From Euclidia mi (taxonomy: Eukaryota; Arthropoda; Insecta; Lepidoptera; Erebidae), in NCBI GenBank assembly GCA_944739405.2, contig OX123188.2, forward strand, positions 67,475,251 to 67,539,250: a stretch of 64,000 nucleotides of DNA, in the 5' to 3' direction. This document shows positions 34,303 through 44,618 of this stretch, piece by piece. Position numbers and translations under genes: made by a program. Under the pieces are notes generated by a model that worked only from the letters and a program-made list of their open reading frames with translations, was not told the origin of the DNA and did no database searches. Position 1 is the stretch's first letter, and every line of letters starts with the position of its first letter.

Positions 34303-35142
34303 ATGAGCGACCAGAGGTCCCCAACCGGCGGGTCGCAACCTGATTTGTCGAAGATGAGTAATGTAAGTTCCGAACCATTAATAACATTCCGGAAACGAAA
34401 AGTACCTTGTGATATCGAGTGTTCGTGCTCGGAAGATTTAAGAGAAATGAAATCAGAAATATCTCGCATTAGCTCTTTATTAGAAAAGTACGTTGGGTCC
34501 AACGAGCAGATCTTGAAAAACATGCAAGAGAATATCACTGATATAAAAAATCAAATTACTGATATAAAAGCATCAAACGAGCGCACACACAGTGCAATGC
34601 AAACAAAAATAGAATCTCTTGAAGCCGACTTAAATAACATCAAAGTTTCATCGAAAAGTTCTCCTATTACCTTGGAAAATGAGCTATTTCTTGGCGAACA
34701 AATTATACAAGAGATGCAGAATCGCAGTTACAGGGAATGAAATGTCGTGCTAGTCGGCCTACCTGAACAAATCGCATCAAACTCCGATGAAAGACTATTA
34801 AAGGATGAAGCTGATGTACAGAAAACTATTTCTCAGTTGAACGTAGGTATTCCTAATCCATCAAAGGTGTTTAGAATCGGCAAACTCCAACCAGGCAAAA
34901 ATCGTAGTATCAAGGTATGCTTTGAAACTAAAGAACCTGCAAAAAAACTACTCCGCAATAGAAGTAAGCTGCAAAGTGGCCTCAGAATGTTTTCTGACCA
35001 AACTCCAACTCAGCAAAATTATATGAAAAACTTAAGAGAAGAGCTAAAGCGACGTCAAGAAAAAGGTGAGACTAACCTTACGATCAAATATGTTAATGGA
35101 ACACCATCAATAATAAAAAATCCAAAAAACTGCACCCAGTAA
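34303..35142 (+). pseudogene. LINE D ORF1 (coiled coil + RRM-like), one premature stop
   Basis: ORF1 RNA-binding protein. ATG at 34303, acidic/basic head, coiled coil (about residues 45-115, ISRISSLLEKYVGSNEQILK), then a region starting NVVLVGLPE that resembles the RRM-like domain of L1/CR1-type ORF1, and a C-terminal part with RKEL-type basic sequence. A single TGA at 34738-34740 interrupts it; CGA (Arg) is the likely original. The same frame continues at once after the stop to TAA 35140-35142. It overlaps the open ORF2 frame. Confidence 0.75.
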
Positions 35143-38036
35143 ACACAACAAATAATACTTCTATCGAAAACAGCAATACATATGAACTACTAAATAGCTA
35201 CCAGAACTTTCCAATCAGCAAATCACGTTTTACCTTCCTTTACCTTAACGCACGAAGTATACGTAAAGACGGTAAATTTGATGAACTTAAATGTATTTTA
35301 CAAGCAATACCAAATAATGTGCACATCATACTATTAACTGAGACCTGGTTTCGCAACGAAGAACAAGCAATACAATTTCAAATACCAAACTATACTCACT
35401 ATTATAACTATAGAACTGATCTTACAGGCGGTGGAGTATCCGCATATGTACATAATAACCTAAAGCATAGTTTATCGCAGTCAATGTATACAGGAGGCAA
35501 TAATTATCTATGGATAAAATTGGAGAAATATGCACTCGAAGTGGGAGTCGTTTATAATCCAGGACATACCAATTTTAATCAATTTCTCGAGGTTTATGAA
35601 TCACAATTACAAGAAAGAAACAGAGCCATAGTTTTCGGCGACTTCAACATTGACCTACTCACAAAGGATTCAAAAACAAATCAATATAATCAACTTCTAA
35701 AGCAAACAGGATACAAGATTATTAATAAAATTACCAAAAAATACTGCACCAGAGAAGGATCAACTAAGAAATCCCTTATTGACCACGTTAGTACCAACTT
35801 GAAGAAAGATAATTTCCATGTGATAACTATCAACTCATCTTTCTCTGACCATAAACAGCTATACGTGGAAATAAAGAAAATAAAATCACCTCCAAAAATG
35901 CACTATCAGTACGAAGCCATTAACTACAAGGAACTTTTTGATTCAGTAGAGCGATCTGAAATAAATAAATTAAACAATGATTATACAAGATTAGAAAAAT
36001 TAATTAAAAAACATACAGAAGAACATAAGATGTTAAAGATTAAAATTATCAATGAGCCACAAAGAGATTGGATTAACAAAAATATAATAGAACAAATCAA
36101 TGACAGGAACATAATGTGGACAGAACTAAAAAACAATCCAGATGATGAAGACCTAAGAGAAAAATTTCACATCAAAAGAAATCAAGTAACCAATCTGATC
36201 CGAGAAACAAAGAAGTCATATTATAAGAAAGAATTTGAAAAGAACAGCGGGAAGCCTAAGAAACTATGGAATTTACTAAATACCCTAGCGAATAATAAAT
36301 CAAATCGAAGATGTAATCCTTCAAAACTCATTGTTAATTTAACAGAAGTTACAGAACCTAATGAGATATGTAAGATATTTAATAACTTTTTTGCTACCAT
36401 AGGGTCGTGTTTGGCTAATGAAATTCCTAAATGCTTTCATGATGATTACATTCACGCACTACCAAAACAAACTTTACGGAATTCTCAAATGAATACTTTT
36501 AATCCATGCACTGAAAAAGAAATCCATAATATCATTAATAACCTAGATTCAAATAGTAGCGTCGGAGTAGATGGTGTAAGTACGAAAGTAATTAAATGTA
36601 TTAAGGAATTAATTCTAAATAAATTAACAATGTGCTTTAACAAGCTTTTACAGGACGGATCATTTCCAAACTCACTCAAAATAGCCAAAGTTACACCCAT
36701 TTACAAATCCGGAATAAAAACAGACCCTGGTAACTATAGACCAATATCTGTCCTGCCAATATTATCAAAAATTTTCGAAAAGATTTTACATACACGGCTT
36801 TTGAACTACTTAAACTCCATTATCTTCTTCTTTGATCGTCAATATGGATTTCGATCTCAAAGTAATACACTAACAGCAACAGTTGATTTGGTAACCAAAA
36901 TCAAACATAATATTGACAAGAAAAACATTGTATTAGGAGTATTTATTGATCTAAAAAAGGCCTTCGACACAGTTAGTCACAAATTGCTTTTAAAAAAACT
37001 AGAAGTCATTGGTATTACCGGTACACCTCTAAAAATGTTTGAATCATACCTAACGAATAGATTGCAGATAGTAAAAATTGACAACTCCCAAAGTCCACCA
37101 CTACCCATATCTTACGGTGTTCCACAAGGATCAATACTAGGGCCTCTGCTCTTTTTAGTGTATATTAATAACATGCACGAACTAGGCTTAAACGGGAATA
37201 TCACTCTCTACGCCGACGACACATGCCTCTTTTACTTTGGTTCGTCTATTCATGACCTCATCTCACAGGCCCAGCAGGACCTTGACGTCCTTTACGAGTG
37301 GTTTCAGTATAATCTACTGACTATCAATGTTTCTAAAACCAGCTATATACTTTTTAAAGCTAAAAATAAACCAATACCCGATTACTCACCCCTCACAATA
37401 AATAATAGACTTTTACAGATTAAACCACATGAAAAATATCTTGGCCTACATATAGATTCTTCCTTAACATGGAATTTTCACATTAAACACTTAATTAATA
37501 AATTAATATCCCTCCATGCCTCCTTACGGATTAATTTTCGATGCATACCACGTAAACTACGTTTTACAATTTATAATTCCTTGGTAAAACCACATTTGTC
37601 GTATTTAATCGAAATCTGGGGAAACGCTGCAAAAACGAGATTGGGCAAATTACAAGTCTTACAAAACAAAATAATAAAAATGTTATTTGATTATAAATTT
37701 CGAACAGAAACTGAAAAAATATATCGCGAAACTAAATTAATGAACCTAAAACAATTATACATTTATAGCACTTGTATTTTCATTCGCAAAACAATTACCA
37801 ATAATGTCCGCACCGAATTACAATTTACTAAGCGGAAAAAAGTTGGGCGCCCCTGCACGCGACGCGCGAGTCTAATCGTCCTGCCTAGAATTCGAACAAA
37901 ATACGGCCAAACCGCAATGACTTATGACGGTGCGCGCCATTATAACAAGATACCCTCCGATATAAAAAATATTGAATCTTTTAACATATTTAAAAAACGA
38001 TTGGCACAGTATATTATTACAAAAGTATCGATTTGA
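35097..38036 (+). CDS. LINE D ORF2: endonuclease-reverse transcriptase, open
   Basis: The longest intact coding region here: about 979 codons without a stop. APE endonuclease first (YLNARSIRKDGKFDE, LLTETWF with catalytic Glu, VFGDFNIDL, SDHKQLYVE), then RT with NLDSNSSVGVDGVS, DPGNYRPISVLPILSKIFEK, DRQYGFRSQSNT, FIDLKKAFDTVSH, YGVPQGSILGPLLFLVYIN, and YADD at 37209-37220, then the usual C-terminal region. There is no ATG upstream of the first conserved motif in this frame, so translation probably depends on ORF1 (overlap near 35097-35142), as in other CR1-like elements. All catalytic residues I can check are present. Confidence 0.88.
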   Translation, partial: WNTINNKKSKKLHPVNTTNNTSIENSNTYELLNSYQNFPISKSRFTFLYLNARSIRKDGKFDELKCILQAIPNNVHIILLTETWFRNEEQAIQFQIPNYTHYYNYRTDLTGGGVSAYVHNNLKHSLSQSMYTGGNNYLWIKLEKYALEVGVVYNPGHTNFNQFLEVYESQLQERNRAIVFGDFNIDLLTKDSKTNQYNQLLKQTGYKIINKITKKYCTREGSTKKSLIDHVSTNLKKDNFHVITINSSFSDHKQLYVEIKKIKSPPKMHYQYEAINYKELFDSVERSEINKLNNDYTRLEKLIKKHTEEHKMLKIKIINEPQRDWINKNIIEQINDRNIMWTELKNNPDDEDLREKFHIKRNQVTNLIRETKKSYYKKEFEKNSGKPKKLWNLLNTLANNKSNRRCNPSKLIVNLTEVTEPNEICKIFNNFFATIGSCLANEIPKCFHDDYIHALPKQTLRNSQMNTFNPCTEKEIHNIINNLDSNSSVGVDGVSTKVIKCIKELILNKLTMCFNKLLQDGSFPNSLKIAKVTPIYKSGIKTDPGNYRPISVLPILSKIFEKILHTRLLNYLNSIIFFFDRQYGFRSQSNTLTATVDLVTKIKHNIDKKNIVLGVFIDLKKAFDTVSHKLLLKKLEVIGITGTPLKMFESYLTNRLQIVKIDNSQSPPLPISYGVPQGSILGPLLFLVYINNMHELGLNGNITLYADDTCLFYFGSSIHDLISQAQQDLDVLYEWFQYNLLTINVSKTSYILFKAKNKPIPDYSPLTINNRLLQIKPHEKYLGLHIDSSLTWNFHIKHLINKLISLHASLRINFRCIPRKLRFTIYNSLVKPHLSYLIEIWGNAAKTRLGKLQVLQNKIIKMLFDYKFRTETEKIYRETKLMNLKQLYIYSTCIFIRKTITNNVRTELQFTKRKKVGRPCTRRASLIVLPRIRTKYGQTAMTYDGARHYNKIPSDIKNIESFNIFKKRLAQYIITKVSI

Positions 38037-38290
38037 GCAAATAATTTTTTTGAATGCGAACTGTTTTGGTAATGTGTGTTTTTGTGTAGATAACTAATTG
38101 GTCTGCAAATGTTTTGTGTATGTATGATTGTACCTTTAATAATTTATTTAAGTAAGTACCTACTCTATTTTTTTTAATAACGTGCGGCAATGAATGTTTT
38201 GTCTTTTTTATTGTAAACATGTTCTCATGTAAGTGACTTTTGTCTTTATGAGAATAAATGTCTTTAAACCTAAACCTATCTTGGACCTGC

Positions 38291-38850
38291 ATGTCGCCTC
38301 TCGTAGGCGCATTGCGAATGCCCGCCGCCTCTGCTTCTCTTGCTTGGGGTCCCACTACCAGCGAGACTGCCCAAACTCTCGCCCCTGTCCTCACTGTGGA
38401 GGACAGCATTTGGACATTCTCTGCATGAATGCCAGAGAGGTAGGCCGCTTGTCCAATCAGCCGACGCCGCGCACAGGCGGTTGTTTTGAAGGTGCCAGCC
38501 GAGGCTCACCGCCGCGCAGCCGAGAGTCACCTCGCTTAATTGATCGCCGCTCACCCCGCTTGGAGAACCGTAGCGTGCGCACGCCTCCTCTCTCTTGCGC
38601 ACCAGAATGTGCGACTGCTCAACGTCACCAGCACCATGACTGCTGCCCCAGGTATTCCCCTCCTTTGGCGGAGCGTCCCCGCCTTGACTCGCGCCCACCT
38701 CGTTTTGGGCGGGTGCGTCATTATTACCCCCACAGATGGCGCGCGGATCGAGTCATCGCGCACCCGCCCAAAACACACCCCCATTTTGATTTGCCTGGTC
38801 CTGGCCAACGGTCGTCGCCCAGGCAACAATAGGTCATTGACTCCTGCCCT
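38291..38850 (+). pseudogene. gag: BEL/Pao gag, zinc-knuckle end
   Basis: Gag resumes after LINE D with ANARRLCFSCLGSHYQRDC and CPHCGGQHLDILC, the second and third Cys/His knuckles of BEL/Pao gag, then a Pro/Arg/Ser-rich tail (SPRLIDRRSPRLE). The frame differs by one base from that before LINE D, so an additional small indel exists. Confidence 0.75.
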
Positions 38851-38899
38851 ATAACGCCAACCATCCCCATTGAGACCGTTAGCCTGCCAACGGTTGCTG

Positions 38900-39437
38900 T
38901 TAGGGTCTGGGGACCTCTGTTGTTGTCCGTGCTATATTGGACACAGTTTCACAAGGTTGCATTGTTTCCACTTATTTGGTAGGGCAGGTTAAATTAAATA
39001 TGGGCTCTTTTCCCAATTGTATACGGGGAATAGGCGACGTAGCATCTAATGTTGAAGGGCAAGTTAAGGCTTTGTTTGCCCCTGTTGAATCTTCACACCC
39101 GAGGGTTAAAACCTCGGCTATTGTGCTTAAGAATATTTTGGGTATGCATCCGCAAAAACAGCTACCTGCTGCTGTGGTGAATTTCACATCGGGATTGGAA
39201 CTGGCAGACCCCAAATTTGACACACCGGGACAAATCGATTTGTTGATTGGCTCTGATGTGCTCGGTGGAATTTTGATTGGTGGGAAACGGGTCTTGGTGC
39301 CAAATGGTTTGACTGCCATCCCGACCATATTTGGATTTGTTTTGATGGGACCTGTACCTAGGGACCCCCCTCCACCTGAACTTGATAATTTGTTGGCTGA
39401 AGGCTCTGCTCTCTCTGATGCGGTTCAGAGGTTTTAG
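38900..39437 (+). pseudogene. pol: BEL/Pao protease region
   Basis: Protease and linker: AILDTVSQGCIVS at about 38930-38970 is the retropepsin active-site region, where the Gly after Asp-Thr/Ser is replaced by Val, then IDLLIGSDVLGGILIGGKR and AIPTIFGFVLMGPV. TAG at 39435-39437 stands where BEL/Pao pol has Trp (RF-stop-EIDEPP). The reading continues in the same frame. Inactivation by both changes is likely. Confidence 0.75.
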
Positions 39438-39439
39438 GA

Positions 39440-41215
39440 AATAGATGAGCCCCCTCAAGCTGCCCGTTTAAATCCAGAACATGAGGAGTGCGAGCTGTTC
39501 TTCCAGAACAACACTGGTCGACTCCGTTCTGGTCGGATCATTACGAAGCTACCTTTTCTGTCTGTTTGGCCTTCGCTTGGTGACTCACGACCTTTAGCCG
39601 AAAAGAGTTGTTGGCTATGGAGCGTCGCATGGGTCGTGATCCGGAGCTCAGACAGAAGTATATTGAGTTCATGAGAGAATATGAACAATTGGGGCACATG
39701 TCCGTGTCAAACTTGGATTGGCGTTCGGTGGAGCATTACTTTCTCCCGCATCATGCGGTATTGAAGCTATCAACTGGCAAGCTGCGCACGGTGTTTGATG
39801 GTTCTGCGCAGACTTCTATAGGCGTATCCTTGAACCAGTGCTTGCATTTTGGTCCCAAGTTGGTCAAGGACCTTTGTGACGTCATCACCAGCTTCCGACG
39901 ACATCAGGTTGTCTTTGTGGCCGACATAAAAATAATGTTCAGGCAGACGATTATCCACTCTGATGATCGTCGTTTCCAGCTGATCCTTTGGAGAGAGAAT
40001 CCTCGCGATCCTATGGTCGTCTACGAGCTCAATACCAATACGTACGGGTTAAGGTCGAGCCCCTACTTGGCAATACGTTCTCTTTGGGAGCTCGCAGACT
40101 GCGAAGGCTTACGTTTCCCACGAGCCTCCGCCATCTTGAAGGACGATATTTACGTCGATGACATTTGCTCGGGCGCCTCCACAGTGGACGAGGCGATCCT
40201 CCTGCGGGACGAATTGATAGGTATTTTGGCCTCCGCTGGTTATGAGTTGCGCAAATGGATTTCCAACTCACCAGCGCTTTTGGAGGGCTTACCCGAGGAT
40301 CATCAGCAAGATCCACATCTATTTGATATTGTTGACAACCCCGCCATGATGGCTGTTCTCGGCGTTCAGTACAGACCAGTCCAAGACATCTTTACGTACA
40401 ACGTAGACCTGAAATTGCCTTGTTCTTGGACTAAACGTCTCGTATTGTCTACTGTCGCCAGAACCTTTGATCCGAACGGTTGGATCTATCCAGTTATATT
40501 TTGGGCAAAATGCTTCTTGCAGAAGCTTTGGACAGCAGGATTGACCTGGGACGAAACTCTACGCGGTACTCTTGTCGAGGAATGAACCTCTTTTGTGTCC
40601 TCACTTCCTGCCGTCAACGAGATCTCCTTGCCTCGTCTCATCCTTCCTCCCGGGAAGTACAAGGCCTCCCTTAACGGGTTTTGTGATGCCTCGGAACGTG
40701 GTCAAGCGGCCGTGGTGTACTTGCGCTCAGTTAGTGCCTCAGGTCAGGTGAGGGTTTCCCTGATCATGGTGAAGAGCAAGGTTGCACCCCTTCGGACATC
40801 TCTGACCATCCCGAAATTGGAGCTCTCGGGAGCAGCCCTACTTGTACGCTTATTGAACCACGTCTCTAGTTAGTACCTTGGGTAAAACGATTTATATAAA
40901 TGGCACCTACGCCTGGACCGACAGCCAAATTGTTCTTTGTTGGTTGAAGGCTTCTGTCCACACCTTAGAGGTATTTGTCGCTAATCGCGTTTCCCAAATA
41001 CAGAAATCTGAAGTCAAACTTGTTTGGAGACGCGTGCCAGGTGAGCTCAACACCGCTGATTGTGCCTCGCGTGGGTGCTTGACGCCTAGCTTGATAGGTC
41101 ATTCGCTGTGGTGGGGTCCGGAATGGTTGAGTCGACCAGAAATTGATTGGCCTCGAGCGCCAGTTTTGAATACTTCCGATTTGCCGGGTCTACGAACACT
41201 CGCTCTTGAGAAGGT
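39440..41215 (+). pseudogene. pol: BEL/Pao reverse transcriptase and RNase H
   Basis: RT: YFLPHHAVLKLSTGKLRTVFD, FVADIKIMFRQ, YGLRSSPYLAIRSL, catalytic YVDD at 40151-40162 (DDIYVDDICSGA). RNase H: GFCDASERGQAAVVY, TIPKLELSGAALL, AWTDSQIVLCWL, NTADCASRG. Breaks: frame change near 39600, TGA 40583-40585 in place of a Trp, and a frame break with TAG near 40871. The coding ends at LRTLALEKV, where foreign DNA begins; about 150-200 residues up to the integrase zinc region are missing. Confidence 0.85.
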
Positions 41216-41216
41216 T

Positions 41217-41535
41217 TATTTTTTTTCTTTTATAGTAATAGGCGGCAAACGAGCAGACGGATTGCCCGATGGCAAGCAACACCGCCGCCCATGGACACAA
41301 GCAACACCACAGTAGTTACAAGTGCGTTGCCGCCTCTTAGAATTGGGAAAATGGATAGGATGAGGAGTGGGATAAGGGAGAAGGAATAGGGGATAGGGCC
41401 TCCGGCACTCTCACTTACCGAAGGAAACGCAACAGTTTAGGTACTGTTACTTTACGTCGATTTTCTGTGAGAGTGTAGTACTTCCCCGGTCGAGCCGGCC
41501 CATTCATGCTGAAATCAGCAAGGCTCTACTACCAG
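41217..41535 (-). repeat. SINE-like family G, copy 3
   Basis: Near-identical to copy 2: starts on the minus strand with GGTAGTAGAGCCTTGCTGAT and ends with an A tract (T-rich 41218-41232). It lies exactly between the BEL/Pao RNase H and the R1-clade LINE. Confidence 0.8.
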
Positions 41536-43101
41536 GAATTGCCAGTGGTCGGAACGGAACACGGAACTGCCAGTGGTCGCGAAGGCACGCGGCGTTGACA
41601 TTGTACTTGTACAGGAACAATACCACAGTCGACTCGGCATTCTGCAGTGTGGTGTAAGCCCTAAGGCTGGCATCCTTGTACTCAGTAGAACCATCGCCGT
41701 TACGGTACTCGAAGACCTCAGCAATGAGTTTTGTATTGTAGCACACATCGCACACGATAACTATGGCCTACACGTGGTCTCTGCATACTTCCAGTACTGC
41801 CGCGACATCGGTCGCCACATAGCGCATCTAGAGAGCGTACTCCAGCGGCTACCAAGCAGCCCTATTATCATAGGTGTTGATAGTAACGCTCATTCACCTA
41901 TGTGGTACTGCGAGAGGAGACAGTACACGGGAAGAGGACCGGACACAGAGTATAGGAGGAACCAGATGGAACGATTTATCCTTGGAATGGACCTGCAGCT
42001 CCACAATGAACCGGATCAGCCACCGACATTTTCTGGGCCCAACGGACAACGGACGAGCGTCGAACATCGACTTGACGATGTTCGACGCTCCGTTGGGCCC
42101 ACAAAATCTTCGCCATCTCGACGAGAGGAGTTGACGTGTGCGATTGGAGAGAACATGAGGGTGCCAGCCTCAGCGATCATCAGCTGATAACGTTCGTCGT
42201 AAATGGAAGAAGCGAAAGCTCCGCCAAGGACAAGGTTGACATCGGTTCAGCGCCGTTCCGAGTACGAGGAGTCAACTGGCCCGCCTTCTGCTCAGCGTTG
42301 CATGCGAGGATGGACGGACTTCACCCGAGACTTTCCGCCACTGAATACAGCGAACGATATACAGAGATGCTACTCCGCACAGCCCGAGAGTCCCTAGGAC
42401 AATGTGGCAGAAAGGACAATGGCAAGTACGAATGGTGGTCCCCTGCACTGGACAATTTTCGTCGCCGTATCAACAAGGCTCGAAGGGATTGGCAGAAGTC
42501 AAGACGCACCGAATCGCCGGATCAGGACGCTCTGCATGACGAGCTTCGTGCCCTTCGAGGAGAGTACAAGCTCGCTATGAAATCTGCAGAGTTAGATTTT
42601 TATCGACGAATAGCCGAGTCTGGTAACGACGACCCGTGGGGACTTGCATACCGGGAAGCCAGTGGGCGCTCGCGCCCGCCGCAGAACATCTTGTATGAAG
42701 CGAAGTTCTCGGAAGACTACACGCAATCGACGGGGGCCACCATGGACACGCTGCTTCAGACGCTGCATCCCGACGACGATCCGACCAAAGACACGCCGTA
42801 CCACCGCGAGGTGCGAGTTGCAGCCGCATTCGCGCTCTCAGGAGAGGACATGTGCGCTCCCGACAAGAAGACGGTAGAGCGCATTGTGAGAAACCTTCCG
42901 AATACTGCACCTGGGATGGACGGTCTGACGTCGGTAATCATCAAGTGGGCCTGGAAGTCTACGGCAGACGAGATTATCCTTATGTACGCGAAATGCATCG
43001 CCGAGGGAACTTTCTCTGATCTTTGGAAAGCTGGCCGTCTCATCGTCTTGCCGAAGGGCAACGGGAAACCACTAAGCGTCTGAAAGCGTATAGGCCTATA
43101 A
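41536..43101 (+). pseudogene. R1-clade LINE ORF2, first part (endonuclease, RT start)
   Basis: 5'-truncated R1-clade ORF2. Endonuclease: AKARGVDIVLVQEQYH (Glu), LHVVSAYFQY, IIIGVDSNAHSPMWY. Frame changes at about 42090-42140 to the linker (GASLSDHQLI ends the endonuclease; ALDNFRRRINKARRDWQKS), then the RT entry NTAPGMDGLTSVIIKW. A one-base shift and TGA near 43081 precede AYRPI, which is cut at 43101 by the solo LTR. A 28-base tandem duplication sits at the truncated 5' end (GGAATTGCCAGTGG / GGAACTGCCAGTGG). Confidence 0.85.
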
Positions 43102-44618
43102 TGTAATGGTGTTGCTGGCTACACCAAATTAAATAATAATATATAGTCCTTAGGTCGCATACTTGTTTCCACATGTGTTTGTCTTATCGCTACGATGGCG
43201 CCAACGTTCTGCAATTAAAAATTAAGAAATAGCCATGAAATATGAGAAAACATTTGCACTGTAGTGTTCACATGCGGTATAGTTGAGGATCATAAAAAAG
43301 GGACCAACCATAAGAAACGGACCCTATCAGGTAGCAAGAGGTCAGGGGCATTTGACTGGACAGTCGGTCTTAGGAGGTGGAGCTAGTCGGGTCCCAGGAC
43401 AGCGTGACGTGGTAGTGGTGGTGTTTGAGGGGACAGTTGGTCTGAGGACGCGGAGGTTGGCGGCTCGCGGGAACGGACTCGCGTGGTAGTTTAGGGAGTG
43501 GGTTTGGAGGCGCGAGAGAGACCGGACCTGGCCTAGCGCGAAAGAGGTGTTCGGTGTTGGTCGATGATTAGTGCTTAGTGATATCGAAAAACAAGGCGAG
43601 CGGCTTCAAGAGAAGGTGATCAGCACAGGGCAAGGGGTAAGTTTGGCAGCGACGCAGCTAAAAGTCCGGTGAGTGTCTGATATTCCCTTTACTGTAATTT
43701 ATTGCATGAACTGTATAACATTAATTACTCTGTTGTGTATCTATGTCTATATCACACCATATATATATACCAGGCTGACTAAAATATAAAGTTCTCTATG
43801 AGATATTGTACATAGTTATATTATTAATAACCGCGTGTAACATTAGTAGTGGTTCGTATCTTGTTGATGATGGATGTGAAGACGAGCGATGTATGATGGG
43901 AGTCTCCGTATTCGCGATCAGGTGGTAGAATGCAGGACTTTCACAATCGCTGTCCAAACCTGCGTACAGGCCAGTACAGAGCAGCTGACAAGGTTTTAAA
44001 GAGCGAAAGAAGAGCCACCTGTCGGTCACGCGGTAAGCCGTAAGTCCTGGTGGCTAATCTAGCGGCGATTGTAACGAGAGTTTCCCTGCAAACAATGCGT
44101 GATGGCTTAATACGGTTTAATTGACTATGTTTGTGTGGGCTTCAATGTTGTGACTTGCGGCAAGGAGGCGTTTTGTGACATCAGTTCTGAGACTATTACT
44201 GTACGCTCAATACTACACACTGGATATCGCTGGAATACTCGGCGCCGATAATACTATATAACTAATATACCTGGATCATGTTCTCCGTCTCCCTGGAGCT
44301 GCCGTCTCTGAAATACGCTGCCTTGTACTCAAGTACCAATATGTGAAGCATGAATATATGGAGAGTGATTTTGTGATGACAAACCAATACCAATGTATGT
44401 CTTTGGTATTTTGATGTCCACCTTTCATTGAATTATAAGCGTTTACGTTTGGTAAATGCTGTCAGTAGAGGAATATAGAGGAAGGGACGAATTCCATAGT
44501 ACTTGCGCGGGCGAGGGGCGCGGGAACCCTGGCAACAAATTGCTTGGCAGGCTGAATTTGATATTTTAAACTCAGTTAGTTATTTTAATCAGCCTGGGGT
44601 CTATAGTATTCCGTTACA
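43102..44618. mobile_element. Solo LTR in the R1-clade LINE
   Basis: A 1517-base insertion beginning TGTAATGG and ending CCGTTACA, flanked by a 4-base duplication ATAA (43098-43101 and 44619-44622). TG...CA ends plus 4-bp duplication fit a Ty3/Gypsy-type solo LTR. No coding similarity. The R1 frame is in register across one ATAA. A short-TIR DNA element is the alternative. Confidence 0.8.

Larger units (their letters stand above)
34013..38290 (+). mobile_element. LINE D (CR1-group), nearly full length
   Basis: A non-LTR element inserted in the BEL/Pao gag between its zinc knuckles. ATGTCG occurs on both sides (34007-34012 and 38291-38296) and is a candidate target duplication. It has a 5' UTR, ORF1 (34303-35142, one internal stop) and ORF2 (to 38036). 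The 3' UTR ends with AAACCT repeated twice (about 38265-38277). Exact 3' boundary uncertain. Confidence 0.8.

Noticed and set aside
38233..38854. Overlapping ORFs on both strands with Arg/Pro-rich sequence
   Set aside because: Only the plus frame with zinc knuckles fits gag; the others are GC-rich shadows.
43283..43489. GC-rich ORF in the solo LTR
   Set aside because: No domain; LTR composition explains it.
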